Part shown: one piece after another, positions 11,568 through 21,945 of the stretch
Numbering within the stretch: the first letter of the stretch is position 1
Layout: each line of letters begins with the position of its first letter
Assembly (NCBI GenBank): GCA_950295325.1
Contig: OX485807.1
Span: forward strand, 8,457,001 to 8,521,000
Direction of reading: 5' to 3'
Origin: Polytrichum commune
Lineage: Eukaryota; Streptophyta; Polytrichopsida; Polytrichales; Polytrichaceae
Length of the DNA stretch: 64,000 nucleotides
Translations under genes and position numbers: made by a program
Notes under the pieces: model-generated
Databases searched by the model: none
Told to the model about the DNA's origin: nothing
The model's input: only the letters and a program-made list of their open reading frames with translations

Positions 11568-12963
11568 TTTTAGTTAGTCAGACCACATTGTCTAGGTCAA
11601 ATGATATATGAACATGGCCTTCATCTGAGGGGCCACTAGAAAAAAAAATAAAAAATAAAAAATAGTTTCATGACCATTTCGGTCATGCCACAAATTTTAT
11701 AAAGTTGGCAACTTTGTCATAATATGTTATAGTCTAACCCCAATAATACGACATCTCGATTATAAGACACGTTTCCCATCAATCAAACTTTCTATTGTCC
11801 GTGACCATTGATATCAACCCCAATGTGATAGTCCGACTTCCAACAAGAATATATGATAGTCTAGTTCACATCAGTACGGTTAAATTTAAAAACACAAAGT
11901 CTATTTTACTACATAATAGTAATTCTCAGCACTGGTGTTGTAAATGTCAAAAATGGAATGTGAAGGCTTGAGCATTTAGGAGTTAATATCACGGAAAGGC
12001 CCAGCTCAAGCTCCCTCAACTTGCTCTAGTCTAAATGCCCCTTATTAGGCTCCTGTTAGGCAATGAAAGTGGGGCTTCCTATAAGTAATAGCATGCTCAT
12101 GCACTACCAAGGTTTCAAGTGTTTTGCTGCTTATGATATGGGTAAAGCCCAATCAGGTGTATGGTAAGCGGGCCTAATATGGTTACTTATCTTAATCAGA
12201 CAACTATATTTGAAAGGTGGGTGGTTAGGTGTAGAGTTGAAACAGACACCTAAAAGAGTTGGCAAGACATGTGTTTTAAAGAAATCAATCTACACGTTCT
12301 AAATTTGTTAACTGTCCTAGGCTAAACAATCACATAATTTGGGGGAGGGTATTCCTATATGTGGTCTTCTAATGGTTCATTGTTAGTGGACTTTGATGAT
12401 TCATTACAATTCAAAATTTTCCCCAAATTAGTTTGGGTAGGATTTTAACTTCATCAGACACATTTGCATATACACATAAATTTTCACCTCGCAAATTCAA
12501 GTAGTATAATGTAGCAAACAACAAAAATGTCCAAATAACTTATTTGTACTTAAGTTATGTAAACATTCATCTATCTTAAGTTGTGTAGTACATACATAAG
12601 AAGTTGTTGTGATGTTGTCACGAAAGTTGACGTCAATGTTGTCAAGATAAAGGAGAGAAATGAAAATTGCTTGGAAGCCCTTAATTACCATGGACATTGT
12701 AATATTTTGTACCACCTACATTGATTACTATTTAGAGCCCGTGATTATTATTTTAAGCCAATTTACCTATAATTTGATGTCCAAAAACTTGGTTCAATCT
12801 AGGAAAATTAATTTGGGATGAATAAGCAAAAAAAACCTATAGTGGGCACGTTTTTATCACCCCATATGGTAGGTGGTGAAAACCAAAGGGCCCCACACAT
12901 AAGGTAAATCACTATGACATCTACCATGGGAGAAGGTGAAAATGCAGAGGAAGAATGTCTAGC
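11568..12963. other. AT-rich intergenic DNA, no supported feature
   Basis: Upstream of the pogo-like remnant on the minus strand, no helix-turn-helix or other transposase region could be read. Remaining open frames are short. Confidence 0.4.
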
Positions 12964-14495
12964 TTGGGGGTTTTTATTTTATGCCAAAGTAATTCCTAGA
13001 TTAGGGTCCTATTGTTCAGTCTACTAAGTCTAGTGAGTAGTAGTATTATACTGCACTCTTGGTAGGTGTCATGAAAGAGAGGGAATTATCGAATGCAAGC
13101 GTACCTCTTATGTGATGTACCCTTGTGCTACCTTGATTAAGAGATTTATTGATTGATTGATTGGAGAAGAATGATGACTAATCATATTTTGATGTATTTA
13201 GCATGTGAGCACAGGGTCATTGGAGTCAAACAACTCTAGAGGAAGAAATGGGCTAGACAACCTAAGAATGAATGGTGCACAAGGGCTAGACAACCCGTGA
13301 ATGAATTGTGCACAAGGGCTAGACAACCCATGGAGAGATTATGCACAAGAGTTAGACAACTTCCAATGGATGATCTTTGTGGTGGAGTTAGACAACACCA
13401 ACTAAAAGATATGAATCGGAGCTAGGCAACTCTTGGCAGATGGATGTTATTCAATTCTTCTAGTTCGAATTGTCTAATTCCATTGGAGCTATACAACTCT
13501 CAATGGATAGATGAATTGAGTTAGAATTAGACAGTTCCAACTAGAAGAATGAATGAATAAATTAAGTAGGAATTAGACAATTCCAACTTGAAGAATGTGA
13601 TTGAGTCAGAAGATGAAAGAAGGTTCCATAGGAACCAAAGATAGAAGATTCATAGTAGAACTAAAGCTAGAGCTATGAATATATGATGTTTTCTATATTT
13701 AGAAATAGAAAGTAAAAGTAGCGCCTTTGGCATAACAAGAAGCTCATGGGAGGAGAGAGGATCTTTTTGTCTCTCTCCTACGGTCAGGTGGTTTGAGCTT
13801 ATAGTCAATCACATCCTTCCAGTTGGAATTGTCTAGTTCCAACTTGATTTATTCATTCATTCTTCTAGTTGGAACTGTTTAATTCCAACTCGGTTCATCT
13901 ATCCATTAAAAGTTGCCTAACTTCAATAAAAATAGACAATTCCAACAAGATGAATTGAATAACATCTATTCGCTAGGAGTTGTCTACCTTTGATTCATAT
14001 CTTCTAGTTGGAGTTGTCTACCTCCAACACAAAGATCTTCCATCAGAAGTTGTCTAACTCCTAGTTGTAGTTGTCTAACTCCAATGCAAAGATCTTCCAT
14101 CAGATATTGTCGAACTCCCGTGCACAATCTATCCATAGGTTGTCTAGCCCTTATGTATCATTCATTCTTGGGTTGTCTAGCCTTTGTACACAATTTATTC
14201 ATGAGTTGTCTAGCCCAATTTTTCCTTTGGAGCTGGTTGACTCCAATAATCATCTATTCACATGCTAAATACATCAAAATATTATTAGTCATCATTCCTC
14301 CCCAATCAATCAATCTCTTAATCAAGATACCACCTGGGTACATGATTCACATCTCATCCATCCAATGTAAAACCTGACCCCTTAATAAGATTATGGCCTA
14401 TTCATGTCAAATAACTTGGTCTAGAATAATTAAGGACCTTTAGAATTACTTTGGTGTCAAATCAACTGGAAAAATTAAAATTAAAATAATAAAAT
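12964..14495. mobile_element. Large foldback (inverted-repeat) element with minisatellite arms
   Basis: The two halves are inverted copies. The outer arms pair ATGCCAAAGTAATTC (about 12982) with the GGTGTCAAAT region near 14450. Mid arms pair TTGATTAAGAGATT (about 13134) with AATCTCTTAATCAAG (14311-14325). Inner arms pair CCAACTAGAAGAATGAATGA with the TTCATTCTTCTAGTTGGAA stretch near 13855. The arms are built from 30-36-bp tandem units centred on GCTAGACAAC or GTTAGACAACTCC (for example near 13251, 13287, 13317, 13351) and their complements on the right. A unique spacer of about 200 bp (13600-13800) separates them. No protein is encoded. The design resembles foldback-type DNA elements. Confidence 0.8.
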
Positions 14496-14582
14496 CCTCC
14501 GAGTTGCGTACTGAATTCCATAACTTTTATGTTGGATGAATGAGAGCTAAGCTCATATGCAGTAATTCCATCTCACCGGTCT

Positions 14583-14755
14583 CATGATACCCTAGTGTTT
14601 CCAAGTCCAACCGGTTTGTTGACATCTTTCAGTTTAGTTTTTTAGTTTTGTTTTGGTTTGAGGTATATTCTCTAAATTCTTTTTAAATGATCAGAAAATT
14701 CAACTAGTTGTTTCTTGAACTCAATTATTTCATTGGTAACTAAAATGTTTTGTCC
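14583..14755 (+). repeat. AACCGGTT dispersed repeat, copy
   Basis: It opens CCTAGTGTTTCCAAGTCCAA followed by CCGGTTTGTTGACATC, and continues through GAGGTATATTCT and AATGATCAG to TTCATTGGTAACTAA. It matches the reverse complement of 27724-27897 and partial copies near 3621, 5053 and 5779. It is non-coding. Confidence 0.7.
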
Positions 14756-14760
14756 AATTA

Positions 14761-14940
14761 GTGTGGGTTACCATTTGGAGTTACGTGTTGTTATAAATTG
14801 TTACTGACATTATCGTATTTTACCAACTAAGTTACATCAGATTATTCAGTGTGCATTATAACTACTTATGTTACTTGGGTGAAAACTATACTCTTAGTAA
14901 AATGTTATACCAATGCGTAACTGCAAATGGTAACCCACAC
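14761..14940. mobile_element. MITE family 3, copy a (180 bp)
   Basis: The termini are a 25-bp inverted repeat with one mismatch, GTGTGGGTTACCATTTGGAG at 14761-14780 against its complement at 14916-14940. It directly abuts the MITE at 14941-15322, so the right-hand target duplication cannot be read. A diverged relative lies at 61007-61202. It is non-coding and may be Tourist/Harbinger-like, which is inference only. Confidence 0.7.
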
Positions 14941-15322
14941 TGCACTAAATATGATAGTTAGTATCATTATTATGGTATTTTGTGTCACTATGGTAATTGT
15001 TTAGATGACACTTCTTCTAAATAAGTGAACAAATAGTGTCATGGATGATGGATGAGTTCATCCATTGGCCAAAACCCTACCTTCTCTTGTCATGAACTTG
15101 TGATGAAATATTGTCATGGATGATTGAAATTTGGATGAAAAATTACTTGGTAAATGACAACATTTGCAACACTGTAAATCCAAAATCCCCAATTTTTTTT
15201 GAAAGGAATGACAAATGATGTTGGGTTCACATTTAGTGTTGGTGACACTATACTGCGGCTCACAATTAGTATTGAGCAAGACAATTAAAATTGGTGACAT
15301 TGAATATCATATTTAGTGTAGT
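14941..15322. mobile_element. MITE family 2, copy b
   Basis: The left end reads TGCACTAAATATGATAGTTA and the right end ATCATATTTAGTGTAG, an inverted repeat of about 20 bp. The interior matches 6972-7370. The terminal motif ACACTAAATAT-ATATTTAGTGT is itself nearly palindromic. It is non-coding. Confidence 0.7.
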
Positions 15323-15484
15323 TAGACAAAGCAATGCGGCAGTCAGTTCTCCCGTTCATTGGTCATGAATCAAAACCCCTAAACATACAAGCTTTTAGTA
15401 AACAAGGTAAAAAGTTTCAGAAAAGTCTAGAGAGAGAGGGACCATAGCCTAAGAAGGGCCGGTCCACATAATGTAAACCAGTTT

Positions 15485-16250
15485 GTTAGTATGTGGGTGT
15501 TATTTGGTTCGTCTTTCATGTTCTCTACCTTCAAACAATAATACTTACACAATGAAACTTGTGTTGCATTAGCATACCTGCAGTGAATCATCAACACAAA
15601 TTGGATCGAAAATAAAGTCTTCTTTGATATAGTTATGGTTATTGGATGTGCTTAACATTATTTAGTCATGTAGGTGAGTTCCATGACCTTAGAAATATGT
15701 CAACTATATTTGGTGCCCCCCCCCCTCGGGACAAAGTAACAATATTCGTTTATTATTCATACATTCATGCTAACACTTGAAAATTTGGGTGGATTTCAAC
15801 TTCCAGCACTATTCATAGGAATCATTGTTCATCTTGGTATTATCCACTAAAAATGTTAGTCGTAGTAGCACTATCATTGAAAATACCGACACTATTCACA
15901 ATATTATTATTGTTCATACCAGTAATATTCATTGTTCATACTAATGCCGGTTTCTTCTTATTTTCTAAGTTTCTTCTCATGAAGGTAAGATAGTGAAGGG
16001 TCATGTCATATGCTAAATATAGAATGGGACACAACCATGCAATTGAATAATGTTATGTGCATGTTTGTTGATTCCTTAACTTAATATATTAAGTCCTCCA
16101 ATTGTGCTCACTGTTGGGGTGTGGAGTAGTTATAACATTTGAAGATGTAGTCCAATATCTTTTTGACGTGCGTTATTAAGATGTTTGTTGTTCGATCCAC
16201 ACCAAACTACACACCAATCAAATAAGGTGTGAACCCACCTATTTCCTACT
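15485..16250 (+). repeat. Dispersed repeat, copy 2 (MITE-interrupted)
   Basis: It is homologous to 575-930 on either side of the MITE at 15651-16057. The left part includes AAACTTGTGTTGCATTAGCA and the right part GCATGTTTGTTGATTCC and GATGTAGTCCAAT. Confidence 0.65.
15651..16057. mobile_element. MITE family 1, copy b (407 bp)
   Basis: The ends are CTTAACATTATTTAG and its near complement TTGAATAATGTTATG. TG flanks both sides (15649-15650 and 16058-16059). Comparison with the uninterrupted copy near 741-748 shows a single TG there, directly supporting a 2-bp target duplication. The interior matches 3106-3533, with a C-run replacing GGGCCCC near 15716. It is non-coding. Confidence 0.85.
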
Positions 16251-16259
16251 ATGCAACAC

Positions 16260-19200
16260 AATTTATAGATTCTTCTTTAGTTTCACTTGGGCAGCCCCCA
16301 CGGGGGTGGGGGGGGGGGCAGGGGAAAAGGTGTTGCTTTGGGCACATGATGGGCCGGTTTCTATGGGTGAACTATGTGAACCATGGATGAGAAATTAATG
16401 GCCTACTCCGAAATGCCTATAGTCATAATGTAGGTTTACATCTCTTATTGCATTAGAAATAGCCTAGTATAGGTACAAAAGGAACAAAATCAATAATCTA
16501 AAGCTATATGTATTTTATATCCTCTACCCTTAATTAATACCCCTTTCATGCACCCACAAAATGGGGATAGTGTTGAGCTCTTTGCAACCATCCCATATGT
16601 CAATAGATTATCTCAAACAAATAACTTGATCCATTTTGGCATTGAGACAGTAAATGTGGATAGATCCAATTATAATTCAATTTGACCTCAAAAAGTGAAA
16701 AATACTAATGCGAATTACATAAATCATTGGGTTTCCACGGCTTAATTATGACCAATGCGCTCTCGATCGTTATAAGAATAAATTAACAATGTCCTCAATA
16801 CTATAATATTCAATCCATTAAGATGACTTGGGTAAAATCTTATACTAACAACCACTTTAATATCCCCAATTGGAAACGTGAAAAATTCTACTTCACTCTA
16901 TATGTGATCCTCTAGGGGTTAACCGAGTGCCTCTTAAGGCCAAGTTTATTGGGATTTGTTACTATGTTGGTACTTTAGGTGCTATGCACTTGGACAAATT
17001 CCTCTCATGTCTAGTGGAATTTGATCCCCAATTTGCTCCCAACCATGATGACATCCGTCCCTAAGAGCCGGAGTGATTGATGGCCGCTCTTGCGGCTTGT
17101 TAGTTACATGAATTCACTTCAAGATTCTTTCCACAATACACCCACACAAAAAAAAGGTCCATGTACGGTAGAATTTGTGGAAGTACTTTGCATATGAATT
17201 GAACCTACGCACACAACCAAAATTCTCATGTAAATGCTTGTGAAATTTCAACGTGGTTAGTGATTTACATTTGTATCTAAGAGTCTAAGTTTGATGTTAT
17301 TTTCGAGAATATTTAGCCCATGATGTTCTACTTAGAATGGCCTCTTATCAAAGATGTGGTATAAAGTATGATTTCAAGACTTAATTTAAAGTTATGGAGG
17401 ATGAATTTAAGACCTTTTATGTATAGTTGGTACAAGTAATGATGTCATTGATCGTTATCAAAACATATTCAAATCATTTTCTTTTTGAAATTCACTATTA
17501 TTCAATAAGGATGAAGTAATTTAAATGTTTGTTTTGTAAGCTTAAAATGTAAGCCACATAACCAAGTGGAAATTGAAAAGATTGTTAGATCTGAATCTCC
17601 AAAAGCTTATCAATTTTCTTGTATAAAGGATTTGGTAACACATAAAATTCTAAGAATCAAGGGTTGTTAAATGAGAAAGATAGCACTAATAAAATTGTTG
17701 AGTATTTACAAATATAATTTAAGTTCTACCTTATAGATATGTTTCTAATGGGTTTTGAAGACATGTTAGGAGAGGAAGAAATCAATATGTAGATAATGAA
17801 TTATTTGTATCATCAAAAGTGAGAAATTATTATAGTTACTTAGTTTCCTAGTCTCTCATGAAGTAAACGAATATTCCCTCATACTAAAAGAACTTATTAG
17901 GATAGTTGACATTGGATTCACACTCAATCTACTTTATTAGTGTATGAGAGACTAGTACACATGGAATATGCTATGGGCAATAAATCGGACCTAGTCACAA
18001 AAACCAGGCAAGTGGATTTGGCTATTACTAGCTAACCTAAGCTATAATCATCATATTTTGTTACTCTTCATTTGTCAAGCAAATGATGTAGTTGTTATTG
18101 AAAAGTGATAAGAATATACCATCGTAAGTGTCCACTAGTAGTGAACTTGAGCAATATGATTAATTTCTAAAGTCAAGGTGTGAAGTAATCTATGTTATGG
18201 ACATCAATGTGTTGACGGCATATTATAGAGCAAAGAACCCTATTCATGACTATTCTTAATGCTGCTTGGATTAAATTAATAAACAAACTATAAACCCAAG
18301 GGTTTGCTCTACATGTAGGGGTTCATCAACCATCTACATTCAGGGGGTATTTTATGAATCTTGGTCTTAATATATTGACATGTATTATGGGATTACTCTA
18401 ATAATTTAAAGTATATCCTAAGAATACCATAAGATTTCAATTCTAGAGATTTTGTTTTGAGGGGTTTTGAGACCCCATGTCTTTCTTAAAACATTCTTTA
18501 TCACATTGTTGATTGTTAATATCATTATAAACAATTATTTTATAAATTTTTATTTTCAATGATGAATTTTAGGGGCCCAATATTTGATTGCTGGTGGTCT
18601 CAAAATTTGCAATCACGGTGACGTCCCCTCTAGGGGGTTTTGAGGGGCACTCAAAATAGCCCCTCTGGTACCATGTGGGTGTACAAAATTTTGTCTAATG
18701 AGAGCTTGGCTTACATAATATACATATGGAAATTGTTCGACCTAATTTTGTAACAACAAATATGGTGGTATGTATTTTAGGGAAGAGGTAAGTGTATTGT
18801 AAGGCCCCATAAGATTTTTTTGATTGAAAAGCTTATTATATTGAAAATTACCCTATGCCCCCATGGTATCATTATCATCCTTCATCATTCAAATAAAATT
18901 ATGAAGTTCAAATACATCATTGAGGCAATTTGGGGGCACTTTACTTTAAAAGTATAAAACTGTTGAATACGTACATGAGACTACTATTTAGTTCATGATT
19001 TATGTCTTAGAGACAACCCTATCTCTTTAGACCAAAAATGCCATATTGCAAAATCTAGGAATGGAATATTCCTTTGCATGGATAGTTAAATGGGTTGCAA
19101 AGAAATTCCCAAAAATTATATTTTTGGGATGATATTTCCAAACTTAGATGAATGTATCCAAAATTGGATGAAGATATATAATTTCATCAATGTGTAGCTT

Positions 19201-20100
19201 CATTCCTCCAATGATTGGCACCAGTTTGTTTTTCTTGAAAATTTGAAAAAAAGAGGTTGGTATTGACTTCTTTTTGGTCATGATAATTTTGTAGATTGGG
19301 GGTTTTTACTTTCAATAGAGGGTCCCGCACACATGGTTGGATTCTTCTCAAAGAAGAGTGTCTTCACCCATTGAACCTCCTAGGTCATATAGGTGCCAAC
19401 ACGGTAAGATGAATACCTCCTGATCCTTGCAAAAATCTAAGTGCAAGTGATTCAAAACTACATACTAACATGAAAATTTATGACAAATAGATGTTGATAT
19501 ACAAAGCCAAGCAATTTATGTTGACAAAGACAATTTTAGTATAACTATACATATTTCAGGAGATGGTGCAAGTGGTGTGAAAGTAGGTGATATTGAACAA
19601 GTAAATGTCTAAAACTTTCTTAAAATAAAAATTACATTAAATTGATGTTTTCCTACAAAAAAAAAGTGATGATGCCCTCATGTTTATAATGATTTCAAGG
19701 AATTTGGAAAAAATCCAACTTCAAAATATTTAAGGTCATGAAATTCATGTCGAAAACCAAATTCAATCATTTTCTTTTGAGAATTACTTTTAATTTTTTT
19801 TTGAAGATCTCATATCAATATTCTATATTAGATTATTCAACACAAAAATAGAGGGCACCATGAGAAAAAATCAATTTAAACAACATGTTGCTACTACTTT
19901 TAGGAGTTTGATCAAAACATTATATAATTTTTAGTATACTAGACCAATGTTTTGGTCCACTTTACCATCAAGTTGCACCCAAACAATAAGTTATGATTTG
20001 AAATCATGGCAAACTATAATATCTTAATTGAACACATAATTCACCTTTCAACTTGTAAAAAAGGTTCTACAATATAATCAAGAAAACTATCACATGCACA
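16260..20100. other. AT-rich intergenic DNA, no supported feature
   Basis: No open frame of useful length occurs across this 3.8-kb span on either strand, unlike its neighbours. A mixed G-run occurs near 16293-16322 and G/C-rich patches at 18460-18690. I see no structured repeat, RNA gene or recognisable transposon end. Confidence 0.5.
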
Positions 20101-20238
20101 CATAACATTATTCAGATTCATAACAACGTTATGTGGGACTAACAATATTCCACAAAATATTCTCCACATTCATACTGAATGTGGAGAATTTTCAAGCATA
20201 TTGTCAGTCCCATTGTTATGGATCTGAATAATGTTATG
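20101..20238. mobile_element. MITE family 1, short foldback derivative (138 bp)
   Basis: It is almost entirely one inverted repeat. CATAACATTATTCAGATTCA from 20101 pairs with TGGATCTGAATAATGTTATG ending at 20238, and pairing continues to a centre near 20175 (TCCACATTCA and TGAATGTGGA). CA lies on both flanks. It shares termini with the elements at 3106 and 15651 but lacks their interior. A transcript would fold into a long hairpin. Confidence 0.85.
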
Positions 20239-21945
20239 CATCATGCCTTACACAAAGTACTGATATATGTTTCTTGTGTTTTTGTTAAACGTTAGCTGGT
20301 GCACCACACCCACATGTGGTGCACATCAAATTGTGCGAAGGGAAACAGTTGTTGAACTTACTATCTGTCCCACATCAAATTTATCGTTTTTTAATAGCAT
20401 CTAAGCTTAGAATAAACAATGTAATCAGCTCTAGCCTCTACTGACTCCAACTTAATCAGCCAGTTGAAGAGATTCAGGACCTTTTGATCCCGAGGCTCAT
20501 CAGATCGACATGCAAGTAACTTTACAACCTTCATCAATTGTTGTGCTTACCAATGTGTTAGGCTTAGCCCTAGAATTCTCCTGGCTAGAAATTCTCATGA
20601 TTTGTCATATCAGTTTTTGATGCACTTCAAATATTTACTTATTGAGAGTTCATGAACATAACGGGAAGATTATCAACACTAGTTTCAGTCTCACTTTAAG
20701 GTTGGGAGTCCTTGAGCTCTTCAAAACATTGACATATTATGTTGGACATTCAGATTTCCATCAGTCACAGTTGTATAATTGTTATCGTCAATATATATAT
20801 ATATATTCATTCTAGTAAGAAATCCAATGTTTAGGATAAGGACATGTAACAGATATCAATGTAGTGAAGGACATCGCAACGGATATCAATGTGGACGAGC
20901 ACTACCCATCACATGACATCTTGCCAACTATCGTTCACAATCGGCATCTGTGCATTACCCATCTGTCTGAATTAAATTGCTTGTAGACTACGCTTGGTAT
21001 ACCAATTTGCAACTTCGTCGAGAATCGACAATCGAAACAAATTATTTTGTAGAAATAATCTGAATCAGTTACCAGCTAATGCAACTACTAGCGTGGCAGC
21101 CACTTTACGCGGCGTTTTAGAGTCACAGTAATCAAAATTTGGCCACGATTATAACACCACAATTGATTATTTCAATCTTCGTCGCCCTACGGTGACGTTT
21201 CGTGGAGTGTACGTTAGCTGTTGACGAGTTACAGCCGCGTGGCAACCGAAACCTAACCTAGTCCATAGTCCCTCACACCTCCTTCAGGAACTTGGCCATT
21301 GTGCCACTCCCTTTTCCGTTTTTCATTTTTCGTTTGAAACATCATGAGTGGTGAAAGAATAAGTCGTACACTGATCCTGGGGAGAAGCTGCCGCCTAAGT
21401 TAGGTCCACAGGTCAGATTGACAGGAGCATTCTTCAGCAGGAACATTCATTCATTCATTAGTTCATCAGGACACAGAAATTCCTCGCCTTCTATCGGCCG
21501 GTTGCTGTATCGATCGATAGTAGCCAGCTATCTAGCTAGCTCTATAGCCAGCCGACCTAGCTAGGTGAGGTGGTGGGTCCCTGAGCACATCTGATCGTTA
21601 GTACCGACGATCGGTGATGCTTGAGCCAAACTCTTCCTATCCCTTACATATACAGTACTCCGCCCAGAACCTAGCCCATATTGATTTCATCAGCACATAC
21701 CGGACATCACCTCTCTTGTTTTATTTTGTATAGCTTGTTGTCATTTCGCTGCAAGAGTTGTGGTTGTAACGGATTGTGCAGTTGTTGCGGCGATTTGACC
21801 TTGTTGATGTTTTTGTGTGTGTGAGATTTGAGTGTGTAAGTGATTGAAATCTAGAGTACAGTATAACTCTGTTTAGAGTTTAAAGTTGTGTGTGTGGAGT
21901 ATTAATCTGTAGCTGCATGCGCCGGAGCTCAACCAGCCAGCAGCC
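20239..21945. promoter_or_regulatory. Intergenic DNA and upstream region of the HMA gene
   Basis: A TA microsatellite lies near 20793-20806. From about 21080 composition shifts to GC-richer, gene-proximal DNA. No canonical TATA box is obvious. TTACATATACAG near 21645 is the nearest AT-rich candidate, which would imply a 5' leader of about 270 bp before the ATG at 21946. The promoter assignment rests only on position. Confidence 0.35.
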
